Made by a program: the position numbers and the translations under genes. Source: an uncultured Bacillota bacterium (lineage in GTDB: Bacteria; Bacillota; Clostridia; Christensenellales; UBA1242). From it: a DNA stretch of 46,097 nucleotides. Shown here piece after piece: positions 35,524 to 43,593 of the stretch (positions are counted from its first letter, which is position 1; each line of letters starts with the position of its first letter). The stretch spans positions 1-46,097 of the forward strand of contig CAOJXO010000009.1 in NCBI GenBank assembly GCA_948465545.1, written 5' to 3'. The notes beneath the pieces are model-generated. The model was not told the DNA's origin. It did no database searches and was given only the letters and a program-made list of their open reading frames with translations.

Positions 35524-37511
35524 ATGAAAAACCTAAGAAAAATTGTAATTACAGCGGTAATCGCAGTAATCTCCCTCCTGAGCGGGCTTGTATGCCTTAA
35601 TATATCGGGGGGGGGATTTTTGGCTTCGTCAATAAAACAAGTCAAATAGAGGATAATATTGAGAAAATAGAACCAGGGGACGAGATTGAGTCGGCTGCTG
35701 CAACATATACTCTTTTTATAGATGAAGCATGGTTTGTTGATAGTTATACTAAACCTCCATCGAGTGGAGATGATTTTTCTGAAAGTGTTTTGGTATCTGG
35801 AAAAATTGGGCCATTTATAGATATATTTGCTGATGTAGGATATAAATTATGGACGGGTAAAGCAAACGAAGAGGTACACTCTGTAACATATGGTAATACT
35901 GGAAGAATTGCAATGGATACTTTGACATACTATAATCCTATAACGATATTTTACACTCCAAAAGGAGATTTTCCTTTTAATTTTGCAGGTTGGTATAGAA
36001 CTAAAAGCCCTAGGCAAGGTGAGTACTGGATTTTAACTACTTCAAGTAATTGGGTGCTTAGTAATCAAGATATAGCTTATTCATTTGGTGGTGTATTACA
36101 GCCTATATTTTACAAAAAAAATGGTGCTACAACAATATATTTTAAATCTTTAGATGGGGTTGTTAGTAGAGGTTCAGCCTTTACATTAGCATTAAATGGT
36201 GGGATTATGTATAATATTCAACCGCCAACTAAAGAGCATTATATTTTTAAAGGGTATTATTCGCAAGAAAATGGGCAGGGCACGAAGTATTATGATGAGA
36301 ATGGAAAACCCGTTAGAAAATGGAATCAATCTATAGCATCTACAAATCTTTATGCATATTGGGAACCTGATACACATCATATTGACTTAAATGGTAGGCT
36401 TGATGGGAATGATAGTGGTGATCTTAATGAATATGGAACATGTGATATATACATAAATGGAGTAAAAGTAGCAAGTGATATAACTGATTACTATAAAGGA
36501 CATCCACATGGATCAAGATATGAAGTAAAAAACATAAAAGCAAAGCCAGGTAAGAGGTATGTAGGGGTTTCAAATGGAACATTGTCGGGTACAATAACCG
36601 CCTTTACACATGTATATTTAGAGTTTAGAACAGAAACATGGGAGGATTATGCTTCCGATTCGTATGCAAGTGGAAATGGAACAGAGACAAGCCCATACAT
36701 AATCAAAACGCCGCAGCAACTCGGAAAACTAGCAAAGGATAGTAGAAGTAGCAACCTGTCAGGCAAGTATTACAAACTGGGTGCTAACATAGACCTCTCC
36801 GCACATATATGGGTAGGAATAGGGACTGGTGATTATATATTACGAGGAAATTTTAATGGAGATTTGTATACAATATCAAACATCAAAACAAAAATTGATT
36901 ATTTTATTAATGATTTCGCTGGGCTATTTAATCGTGCAGATGCAACAATTAGAAATGTAATAGTAAAAGATAGTAATATAGAATCAATAAGTAATGGAGG
37001 GGCGATATTAGGTCATGGACGCTCACAGATATCAAATTGCATAGCACAAAATGTTAATGTTATAACAAGTGATGGCTCTGCAGGAGGAATAGTAGGAGGA
37101 CCATGGAGTAATGCTACAGCATCAATGTTGATAGAGTCATGTACGTTTAAAGGTGGAAGAATAGAAGGGAAAATCGCAGGAGGAATAGGAGGGGCTTGTA
37201 CAAATTCAAATGTAACAATAAAAGACTGTAATGTATTAAATGCAACAATAAAAGGGAGTTCTGTAAGTAATGTACTATGTGGAAATATATCAGGAGGAAA
37301 GATATTGTCATCGTATGGTTATGGCACAGTCAATGCCACAGCGACAAAACAGATATATGGAGATAGCAGTGCATGGGGGAATTGGAGTTATAGTCCAAAC
37401 CTAAATGGAGGTTATCCAGTACAAAAAAGACTCTTTGCCCTTGGTGGGTTGACAGGTTCTCAGAATGTTTACAATTATTTAACTAGCACATTGAAGTTTA
37501 GTGTTGCTTAA
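35524..37511 (+). CDS. Phase-variable secreted surface protein 3 (out of frame at nine G)
   Basis: The ATG at 35524 begins a signal peptide nearly identical to that of surface gene 2. At the G run 35607-35615 its frame ends at a TAG (35647-35649), giving 41 aa. One more G joins it to a 662 aa protein with SGGGIFGFVNKT at the junction. The body has an InlB-type repeat-like segment (GYYSQENGQGTKYYDENGK), the module DLNGRLDGNDSGDLNEYGT shared with gene 2, a GLUG/beta-helix-like region (GGAILGHG, SAGGIVGG, IAGGIGGA) and the shared C-terminal block ending GLTGSQNVYNYL. No LPXTG motif or C-terminal membrane helix is visible, so surface attachment must use another route. Its neighbours are the M50 protease and a minus-strand unknown gene. 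Confidence 0.78.
35607..35615 (+). repeat. G9 homopolymer tract, surface gene 3
   Basis: Nine G, placed 83 bases after the A of the ATG as in surface gene 2. Ten or seven G reads through the full gene; eight or nine gives early stops. Confidence 0.9.
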
Positions 37512-37515
37512 AGGA

Positions 37516-37555
37516 GGCGTCTAAGACGCAAAAAAGTGGCTGAGCCACTTTTTTT
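37516..37555 (+). terminator. Double hairpin terminator after surface gene 3
   Basis: A small hairpin GCGTC-TAA-GACGC (37517-37529) is followed by AAAAAGTGGC (37531-37540), TGA, GCCACTTTTT (37544-37553). A and T runs on both sides make it bidirectional, also ending the minus-strand gene at 37554. Confidence 0.88.
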
Positions 37556-37991
37556 AGTTTTCTTTTAAGAATGGTAAAAGCCTTTCAATATTCTTGCGTT
37601 CAAATTCTTTTAATCTATCAATAAGTTCATCAAGTTCTTTACTTGTTCCACCATGGTCGTTTTGGTCTTTATAGCAGGTGAGTATTCCCATAAATGTACC
37701 AAGAAGCATAAGTTCTGCAATGTGTCTTGCTGATTTATCCATCATGGTTGACATATTGATTGAGCCCCATAGTCTTGCCTTTTCAAAAAAGTTATTATCT
37801 TTCAAATCCAACTTTTCGCTTTTGGCATACACCTCACATTCCTTTTGAAAAGCAAGGTAGGTATCTTCTTCCATTGCAAGTTCTTTTTTAAGTTCATCGT
37901 CTTCAACTTTTGTGATAATATCCTCAATAGATTGCACTGCTGTTTTTATGTTTTGATAAACCGCATTTAAATATTGTGTATTGTCTTCCAT
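37554..37991 (-). CDS. Hypothetical helical protein, 145 aa
   Basis: I do not recognise this family by name. The 145 aa protein is strongly helical and acidic, without signal peptide or membrane segment. Heptad-like stretches (YQNIKTAVQSIEDIITKVEDDELKK, in the first third) suggest a four-helix bundle. GGAGG just before the ATG at 37991 gives a clear ribosome binding site. It is transcribed alone and divergently from the cyclase gene at 38065, with 73 bases between the starts, so the two might share regulation, but nothing shows this. Confidence 0.7.
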   Translation of the reverse strand: MEDNTQYLNAVYQNIKTAVQSIEDIITKVEDDELKKELAMEEDTYLAFQKECEVYAKSEKLDLKDNNFFEKARLWGSINMSTMMDKSARHIAELMLLGTFMGILTCYKDQNDHGGTSKELDELIDRLKEFERKNIERLLPFLKEN

Positions 37992-38064
37992 ATTTCCTCC
38001 GTTAACTTTATAATGCGTCGCAGTTACGAATAATATTCAAACTTTAGCGAAAAATAAAATTATT

Positions 38065-39477
38065 ATGAAACTATCCACAAAGATTTTTATAGGTTTATTT
38101 GTTGCGACGTTTGTGCCATCTATTTATCTCGGGCAATTCGTTTTTGCTGGAATAAAGCCTACTGCAAATGGCTTTGCACTTGCTTTTGATGTTTGGGGCT
38201 ATGTTGGTATAGCGGTTATGATTATCAACAATGTTTTTGGCGGAATCCTATTTTTCAGATTTTTGCGAACTTTAACTTTATCTAAAGTGCTTTTCTTTTC
38301 AACTCTGCCTCTTTCTATCGTTTATGGGCTTGCCTTATTTATGCTTGCTGATATAGGCAAATATAACACTCAACTTGCAGTATCTGTGAGAACGGTTTTA
38401 AACATCTCTACAACAAATCTATATAATACAATTCTTTGGGCGGTGCTTATCACACTTTTGTATTTAACAATTATCTTTCTGATGTATCTTTATCTATGCC
38501 GACCAGTAAATCGTATTGAAAAGATTATTACAAGATTAAGCGACGGAAGGGTAAAGGAGGACAAGTTTAATATAGGTAAAAGCAAGCAGTTTAAAAATGT
38601 TGAATATGCTTTAAACAAAATTAACTATAACTATAAAGACAAGGACAATCAACTTAAGCAGACAAATTTGGAAGCACAAAAGTTTATACCGAAACAGTTT
38701 TTTAAATTTCTTGGCAAAAGTAGTATTAACGAACTTGAACTTGGCAACCAAGTAAAAAAGATTGCAACAACATTATTTTGTGACCTTAGTAGCCGTACAG
38801 AATTAAGTCAAAGTTTAAATCTTGAAGAAAATTTCAATTTTATAAATTCCTATCTTAACGTTGTTTCTCCTATAATACGAAGATATGACGGCTTTGTTGA
38901 TAAATATTTGGGAGATGGGCTTCTTGCCGTCTTTCCACGCCCTGAAAACGCTGTTGATGCGGCACATTCAATAATAAGGGCTATTGAAATGAAAAACAGG
39001 TCGACAAGAGATTTGCCACCAGTAGAGGCTAGAATAGGTATTCATACTGGTGAGGTTATCTTTGGTATTGTTGGCGAAGAGGAGCGTAAAAGCCCAACCA
39101 TTGTATCTGATGTTGTAAACCTTGTATCAAAGATAGAGGATATAAATAAGTTTTTGCATACTAGGGTGATATTGTCAAAGACAGTGCTTAATGACCTTCC
39201 AACAAGGTATAGATTTAACTATCGATATTTGGGGTCGCTTACCATAGATGATGGGGCTAATCTTCCACTGTATGAAAGTTTGGAAATTTATCCACGTGAG
39301 CGTAAAGAAAAACTTATTCATTTGAAAGGTAAGTTTGAGCGTGGGGTACGCATTTATAACGAAAAAGGCTATGAAGAAAGTGCAAGAGAGTTTGAAGAGT
39401 TGTTAAGATTAGTGCCAGAAGATAAGCCATCATATATTTATTATAATAAAGCAAAAGAAAAGGCGGGGAGAGAGTAG
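38065..39477 (+). CDS. Membrane-bound class III adenylate/guanylate cyclase
   Basis: About four N-terminal membrane helices (residues 1-150) lead into a HAMP-like linker (CRPVNRIEKIITRLSDG). The class III nucleotide cyclase domain follows at about 225-415. Both metal-binding Asp residues are present, D240 in LFCDLSSRT and D284 in KYLGDGLLAVF, with GIHTGEVIFGIVG and SDVVNLVSKIEDINKFL further on. The last 50 residues look like a TPR-type helical pair. It would make cAMP or cGMP at the membrane in response to an unknown signal; the substrate cannot be told by eye. No Shine-Dalgarno is visible. TAAAAT lies four bases before the ATG. Length is 470 aa. Confidence 0.88.
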   Translation: MKLSTKIFIGLFVATFVPSIYLGQFVFAGIKPTANGFALAFDVWGYVGIAVMIINNVFGGILFFRFLRTLTLSKVLFFSTLPLSIVYGLALFMLADIGKYNTQLAVSVRTVLNISTTNLYNTILWAVLITLLYLTIIFLMYLYLCRPVNRIEKIITRLSDGRVKEDKFNIGKSKQFKNVEYALNKINYNYKDKDNQLKQTNLEAQKFIPKQFFKFLGKSSINELELGNQVKKIATTLFCDLSSRTELSQSLNLEENFNFINSYLNVVSPIIRRYDGFVDKYLGDGLLAVFPRPENAVDAAHSIIRAIEMKNRSTRDLPPVEARIGIHTGEVIFGIVGEEERKSPTIVSDVVNLVSKIEDINKFLHTRVILSKTVLNDLPTRYRFNYRYLGSLTIDDGANLPLYESLEIYPRERKEKLIHLKGKFERGVRIYNEKGYEESAREFEELLRLVPEDKPSYIYYNKAKEKAGRE

Positions 39478-39492
39478 AATTACTCTCTCTTT
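39466..39492 (+). terminator. Terminator overlapping the cyclase stop
   Basis: GAGAGAGTA (39468-39476), loop GAAT, TACTCTCTC (39481-39489), TTT. The stem begins inside the last codons of the cyclase gene. Confidence 0.7.
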
Positions 39493-39507
39493 AAAACTTA
39501 TAATTAT

Positions 39508-39536
39508 TTGACTAATATTAATTTAGATGTTAAAAT
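39508..39536 (+). promoter_or_regulatory. Promoter of the TM2-mnmA unit, leaderless geometry
   Basis: TTGACT (39508-39513), 17 bases, TAAAAT (39531-39536), then AGCAGT and the GTG start at 39543. The six-base distance to the start codon equals that at surface genes 2 and 3. Confidence 0.7.
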
Positions 39537-39542
39537 AGCAGT

Positions 39543-40034
39543 GTGATAGAAAGAATAAAAAGACCTAAAATGATTAAATGTCCACGTTGTGGCTTGAAGA
39601 TGCCTGATGGCACAACCTCTTGTGAGGATTGTGGACTTATTTTTGATAGGTTGAAAATTGCAACAAATGAAGATGCTAAGCGAAAAAAATTACGTGGTGA
39701 CCGCAAGTTTATTGTAAACATAACCACGTTGCCTTCTGATGTAAGTTATTTAAAACTACTTTTATTTTCAATCTTTTTAGGTATCTTTGGTGGGCATTGT
39801 TACTACGTCGGTAGATATTTAAGGGGCTTTTTGCTTACCTTTAATTTTGTTTTACTGATGGCTTTTGCTATTTTTAATAATTTCTTTCTGACTGTTTGGA
39901 ATGGTCTGTTTCTTGAAATAGTTATGCCTATTTGTGGTGGCATTCTATTTGTGTGGTTTTATGATATTGTTAAAATCGCTTTGAAAAAGTTTAAAGTGCC
40001 AGTAGCGATTGATTTAAAAGAAGGTGAAGTTTAA
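39543..40034 (+). CDS. Zinc-ribbon and TM2-domain membrane protein
   Basis: The N-terminal zinc ribbon has two CxxC knuckles ([19 protein letters not shown], residues 13-31). After a basic linker come two or three membrane helices with the TM2 signature: [19 protein letters not shown] and a later DIVKIAL. TM2 proteins are small membrane proteins of poorly known function. The GTG start has a consensus promoter six bases upstream and no Shine-Dalgarno. The stop overlaps the mnmA start by one base (TAATG), so mnmA is probably translated by coupling. Length is 163 aa. Confidence 0.8.
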   Translation: MIERIKRPKMIKCPRCGLKMPDGTTSCEDCGLIFDRLKIATNEDAKRKKLRGDRKFIVNITTLPSDVSYLKLLLFSIFLGIFGGHCYYVGRYLRGFLLTFNFVLLMAFAIFNNFFLTVWNGLFLEIVMPICGGILFVWFYDIVKIALKKFKVPVAIDLKEGEV

Positions 40035-41116
40035 TGCGTATAGTTGTTGGAATAAGTGGAGGAGTTGACTCTTCCGTGGCAGCATATCTATTAAAACAGC
40101 AGGGGCATGAGGTTATCGGGCTTTTCATGGTTAACTGGGAAGAAGAGGACGGTGTTTGCACTGCAGAAGAAGATTTTGAAGATGTAAAGCGTGTTTGCAA
40201 CAAAATAGGAATACCATATTTTAGCGTGAACTATGCGAAAGAGTATTATGACCGTGTGTTTACCTATTTCTTAGAGGAATATAAGGCGGGCAGGACACCA
40301 AATCCTGATGTGCTTTGCAATCGTGAGGTGAAGTTTGGCCCATTCCTTGAAAAAGCAAAGGCACTGGGAGCGGATATGATAGCGACAGGGCATTATGCTA
40401 AAAAGATAACAAAAGATGGTAAGTTCTACCTTGCGAAAGCAAAAGATTTAAATAAGGACCAGTCTTACTTTCTTAATCAGTTAAGGCAAGACCAACTTAA
40501 AGAGGTTATTTTCCCACTTGAGGATATAGAGAAACCAGAAGTAAGACGTATTGCAGCGGAACTTGATTTGTCTAATGCAACTAAAAAAGATTCTACTGGA
40601 ATTTGTTTCATTGGAGAGCGTAATTTTAAGAACTTCCTAAAAGGTTTTTTGCCAGCACAGCCGGGGCAGGTAAGGGATTTATCTGGTAAAGTGGTAGGAC
40701 AACATGAAGGACTTATGTATTATACTTTAGGTCAACGTCGTGGGCTTAACATTGGCGGTAGAAGTGACGGAAATGGACAAAGATGGTTTGTTATTCATAA
40801 AGACCTTGAAAACAATATTCTTTATGTAAGTCAAGGGGAGGACGATGAACTTTTTACTGATGCACTTTATGCAAGCAAGATGAATTGGATTCCAGAGAAA
40901 CCAGAAGAAAAAGAGTTTGATTGCTATGCAAAATTCCGTTACCGTCAACCAGACCAAAAGGTGCATGTAACGCTTGTTAATGACAGTGATATAAAGGTTG
41001 ATTTTTATGAAAAACAAAGGGCAATTACACCAGGACAATTTGTTGTACTTTATGATGAAAATGGTATTTGCTTAGGTGGCGGAACTATTGATAGAGCAAT
41101 AAAAAACACTATATAA
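40034..41116 (+). CDS. mnmA: tRNA-specific 2-thiouridylase MnmA
   Basis: MnmA activates U34 of tRNAs for Lys, Glu and Gln with ATP and inserts sulfur from a persulfide relay. The PP-loop motif SGGVDSS is at residues 8-14. The two catalytic cysteines are Cys95 ([12 protein letters not shown]) and Cys191 ([12 protein letters not shown]). The C-terminal beta-barrel begins near [21 protein letters not shown]. Length 360 aa is normal. It starts one base inside the stop of the TM2 gene, with AAGGTGAAG upstream. It ends about 65 bases before a tRNA gene. Confidence 0.97.
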   Translation: MRIVVGISGGVDSSVAAYLLKQQGHEVIGLFMVNWEEEDGVCTAEEDFEDVKRVCNKIGIPYFSVNYAKEYYDRVFTYFLEEYKAGRTPNPDVLCNREVKFGPFLEKAKALGADMIATGHYAKKITKDGKFYLAKAKDLNKDQSYFLNQLRQDQLKEVIFPLEDIEKPEVRRIAAELDLSNATKKDSTGICFIGERNFKNFLKGFLPAQPGQVRDLSGKVVGQHEGLMYYTLGQRRGLNIGGRSDGNGQRWFVIHKDLENNILYVSQGEDDELFTDALYASKMNWIPEKPEEKEFDCYAKFRYRQPDQKVHVTLVNDSDIKVDFYEKQRAITPGQFVVLYDENGICLGGGTIDRAIKNTI

Positions 41117-41181
41117 TGTAGGTAGTATTTACATGCAACATACAAGATATTGACCCCTTATTGTTAAAAAAGGGGTTGCGT

Positions 41182-41270
41182 GCAGAGGTGGCCGAGTGGT
41201 TTAAGGCGCACGCTTGGAAAGCGTGTGAGGTGAACAGCCTCCGCAGGTTCAAATCCTGTCCTCTGCGCCA
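41182..41270 (+). tRNA. tRNA-Ser (GGA)
   Basis: A complete 89-base class II tRNA. The acceptor stem GCAGAGG (41182-41188) pairs with CCTCTGC, then discriminator G and an encoded CCA (41268-41270). The anticodon stem is CACGC/GCGTG with loop TTGGAAA, so the anticodon is GGA, reading UCC and UCU. The long variable arm (GTGAGGTGAACAGCCTCCGC region) and T loop GGTTCAAATCC are as expected for serine tRNA. Six T follow directly. A C4T2/A2G4 inverted repeat (41155-41176) precedes it. Confidence 0.97.
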
Positions 41271-41302
41271 TTTTTTATTTCTACAAAATCAAAAGCAGAC
41301 AT

Positions 41303-41373
41303 TATGGGGTGCAAGATAATAGTTTTGGTTTATGAGATATATCGTGGGTGGTAAAGCCCATTATCTTGTCATA
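41303..41373 (+). ncRNA. Candidate structured RNA element, unassigned
   Basis: GCAAGATAAT (41311-41320) pairs with ATTATCTTGT (41360-41369), ten pairs including one G-U. The stem extends outward by TATG (41303-41306) with CATA (41370-41373) around a GGGT bulge. The 39-base interior contains GATATATC and GGGTGGTAAAGCCC, so a multi-branch fold is possible. It lies between tRNA-Ser and a C26 amidotransferase gene, 47 bases before that start. I could not match it to a known riboswitch class. Confidence 0.4.
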
Positions 41374-41420
41374 GGGTTTGGTAAAAACGTTAAAGAATTA
41401 TAAAGCATATATTTATTAAT

Positions 41421-42029
41421 ATGTTTAAGATTCTTATTTTCACAAAGTTAAATTTACAGCGATATGTATCTGCCTGCAATCAAGTAGGTTTGCAGGCAGA
41501 ATTATCTGACAACCTTGATAATCTTGACAGATTTGATGGGTTGCTTCTTCCTGGTGGTGAGGATGTTGAGTCTAGCCTTTATTGTCAAGAAAACAAGTCG
41601 AGTTTTAATGTAGACTATCAGTATGACATAGATAGTATTTTTGCAATAAAATATTTTTTAAGTTGCAATAAGCCTATACTTGGCATATGTAAAGGTTTAC
41701 AAATTATTAATGTGGCTCTTGGAGGCACACTTTTGCAAGATATAAAAGGACATAAAGCAACTGAGGTAATTTGTAAGCATAAGGTAAAACAAATAAGTGG
41801 AAACAAACTATCTCCTTTTTATAAGGAGGCGTTCTTTGTTAACTCCATTCATCATCAGGCAGTTGATAGGCTTGGTGAAGATTTAAAGATTACATATCTG
41901 GCAGATGATGGCACGATTGAAGGAATCGAACACACAAACAAAAATCTTTTTGCGGTGCAATGGCATCCAGAACGATTACAAGAAGGGGTTGGGGTTTTTA
42001 AGGCTTATAGAAAAATGTTTATGTCTTAG
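41421..42029 (+). CDS. Class I glutamine amidotransferase-like C26 hydrolase
   Basis: A gamma-glutamyl hydrolase of the PuuD/peptidase C26 type, which cleaves gamma-glutamyl amide bonds such as gamma-glutamyl-GABA. The nucleophile is Cys90 in LGICKGLQ, and the other triad residues are His182 and Glu184 in VQWHPER. LLLPGGEDV near residue 43 forms the oxyanion region. At 202 aa it is shorter than typical PuuD (about 250). The substrate is not decided by sequence; a cell-wall or polyamine link is possible. No Shine-Dalgarno is seen; TATATT lies seven bases before the ATG. It follows the structured element at 41303-41373. Confidence 0.82.
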   Translation: MFKILIFTKLNLQRYVSACNQVGLQAELSDNLDNLDRFDGLLLPGGEDVESSLYCQENKSSFNVDYQYDIDSIFAIKYFLSCNKPILGICKGLQIINVALGGTLLQDIKGHKATEVICKHKVKQISGNKLSPFYKEAFFVNSIHHQAVDRLGEDLKITYLADDGTIEGIEHTNKNLFAVQWHPERLQEGVGVFKAYRKMFMS

Positions 42030-42063
42030 ACACTTTTTGTTTTCTTAATGAATATCTAATTAT

Positions 42064-42543
42064 ATGATAAAAAAATATAACCGCAAGGAAGCGGTTTCTT
42101 ATGCTGAAAATTGGGCTCTTTCAAGCAATCCTAAATTCTATCATTTTGGTGGAATAGGTGGGGATTGCACCAACTTTATTTCACAATGTTTATTTGCAGG
42201 CTGTGGAATTATGAATTATAATCGCAATGACGGCTGGTATTATATTAGTTCTTATAAACGTTCACCAAGTTGGACGAGTGTGGAATTTTTAGAAAGATTT
42301 TTGACTAGGACAGGTGGTGTAGGGCCTATGGCAGAGATTGCACCAGTTAACACCTTGGAAATAGGGGATTTAATTCAGTTAAGGCAGAATCCCACCCACT
42401 TTAATCATACTGTAATTATCACAAAAATTGAAAATGGCGAAATTTTTGTGTCAGCGCATTCAAATGACGCGTTAAACAAACCGCTTAAAGAGTATTTTTA
42501 TCTAGAACTTAAAGGACTTCATATTACTGGCGTTAATGTTTAA
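42064..42543 (+). CDS. Amidase_6-type cysteine amidase domain protein
   Basis: A stand-alone putative amidase domain of the family usually found at the C terminus of Firmicutes wall-active or spore proteins. It is recognised by YNRKEAVSYAENWALS and GGDCTNFISQCLFAGC, with the catalytic Cys35, and by the His in FNHTVIIT. The YNRNDGWYY segment is also typical. It would cleave amide bonds in cell-wall peptides. Unlike most members it has no signal peptide or membrane anchor, so it would act in the cytoplasm or mother cell. Length is 159 aa. It lies 34 bases after the C26 hydrolase gene, probably in one transcript with it. Confidence 0.85.
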   Translation: MIKKYNRKEAVSYAENWALSSNPKFYHFGGIGGDCTNFISQCLFAGCGIMNYNRNDGWYYISSYKRSPSWTSVEFLERFLTRTGGVGPMAEIAPVNTLEIGDLIQLRQNPTHFNHTVIITKIENGEIFVSAHSNDALNKPLKEYFYLELKGLHITGVNV

Positions 42544-42546
42544 AAT

Positions 42547-42574
42547 AAAAAAACACCTTGATAGGTGTTTTTTT
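42547..42574 (+). terminator. Bidirectional terminator
   Basis: AAAAAAACACCT (42547-42558), loop TGAT, AGGTGTTTTTTT (42563-42574). It serves the amidase gene (plus) and the small membrane gene ending at 42586 (minus). Confidence 0.93.
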
Positions 42575-42585
42575 ATAGGCCAGTA

Positions 42586-42813
42586 TTAGCAGTTAAGTAA
42601 ACGTAAGATCTTGCCGTTAACGATCACAAGGATTAAGTCAAAAATCCAAATGAGCCAACCGAAGAAAATACGTACGATACCAGCAACGATTTTACCTTCT
42701 GAAATTCTAGTGCAAACACCGAGAATCCATGCAGTAAATGGGATAATTGCAAGAATAACACTTACAATATATCCAAGTCCGAAATAATCTTTACTTGTTT
42801 TTCTCTTAGCCAT
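42586..42813 (-). CDS. Small two-helix membrane protein, 75 aa
   Basis: The protein starts MAKRKTSKDYFG and has two hydrophobic helices joined by a short loop (CTRISEGKIVAG). The ATG at 42813 is chosen because AAAGGAGAGG lies just upstream on the minus strand; a start eight codons earlier at 42837 would contain that ribosome binding site. It resembles small Firmicutes membrane proteins with a TM2- or YqaE-like layout, but I assign no family. It is a single gene with a strong terminator and no obvious partner. Confidence 0.7.
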   Translation of the reverse strand: MAKRKTSKDYFGLGYIVSVILAIIPFTAWILGVCTRISEGKIVAGIVRIFFGWLIWIFDLILVIVNGKILRLLNC

Positions 42814-42912
42814 CTTTCCTCTCCTTTCAGTTACCATAATACAACAAAATTTTTAATTTGCCAAACAATTTTTCATATTTTTTATGTCTTATCTAATTTT
42901 TTTACACTATAT

Positions 42913-43476
42913 TTAGTATAATTTTCTTAAAAGAGTCTTCATTTCTTCTGCTTGACTTGTTTGTGATGTGACGATGTTTTCTGCAAGGGTACGCAGTGGC
43001 TCACAGACCTCAAATTTAAGTAGGTTTTTCGCCATATTGATTGCACCTTCATGATGCGGTATCATTTCAGTTAGGAAATCGACATTTACATTGTTACCAG
43101 TTTGTGCATTTGACATTCCTTGAATCATTTTGTTAAATGCATCTAAGTAGCCCTTTTCATATAGAAACATATCGCGAGAATTATTTTCCTCAGTGCAGGT
43201 TTCCTTTAAAGTTTTCATAGTGGCAATATCTTCACTTTGTTCTTTTATAATTGTCTTTGCAATTTCTTCTATTTCAATGTTGGTTGTATACTTCAAAATA
43301 TTCTCAGCCATTGAAATTGCCGCCTCATGATGTGGGATCATACGATTAATGAAATTTTGTGAAATACTGTTTCCAGGTATTACGCTTTCCATTTTACTTT
43401 TCATCTCTTCAAAGATCATATAGTACGCTTCTATGTAGTCTTTTGTGTTGTCACTCATTTTTATTATTTTAAACAT
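42913..43476 (-). CDS. DUF305 protein with two tandem repeats
   Basis: Two copies of the DUF305 four-helix core are present, each marked by MIPHHE: MIPHHEAAISMAENIL (about residues 46-61) and MIPHHEGAINMAKNLL (about 137-152). The His pairs are candidates for metal binding, and DUF305 proteins are often linked to copper or other metals. Many relatives are exported, but this one has no signal peptide. The ATG at 43476 has GAGGTG upstream on the minus strand. It is transcribed divergently from the G-tract gene at 43594. Length is 187 aa. Confidence 0.88.
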   Translation of the reverse strand: MFKIIKMSDNTKDYIEAYYMIFEEMKSKMESVIPGNSISQNFINRMIPHHEAAISMAENILKYTTNIEIEEIAKTIIKEQSEDIATMKTLKETCTEENNSRDMFLYEKGYLDAFNKMIQGMSNAQTGNNVNVDFLTEMIPHHEGAINMAKNLLKFEVCEPLRTLAENIVTSQTSQAEEMKTLLRKLY

Positions 43477-43542
43477 ATTTTCACCTCAGTTATCATGTAT
43501 TCGCAATTTAATAAAAATGTTAAACTTTTTTAAAATAGGGTA

Positions 43543-43571
43543 TTGACTTTTGGTGAGTTTGCAGTTAAACT
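43543..43571 (+). promoter_or_regulatory. Promoter of the G-tract gene 43594
   Basis: TTGACT (43543-43548), 17 bases, TAAACT (43566-43571). AGGAGG at 43584-43589 and the ATG at 43594 follow. Confidence 0.65.
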
Positions 43572-43593
43572 AAACCTATACTTAGGAGGGAAA

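Noticed and set aside
17769..37511. The three surface genes as simple pseudogenes
   Set aside because: All three break at the same kind of site (nine G) with the same one-base offset, the bodies have no internal stops, and promoters and terminators are intact. Random decay would not give this pattern.
41303..41373. A purine, preQ1, THF, fluoride or glutamine riboswitch
   Set aside because: The conserved core bases of these classes, as I remember them, are not present. Left as an unassigned structure.
42586..42837. Longer start of the small membrane protein at 42837
   Set aside because: The extra eight codons cover the ribosome binding site AAAGGAGAGG, so the ATG at 42813 is preferred.
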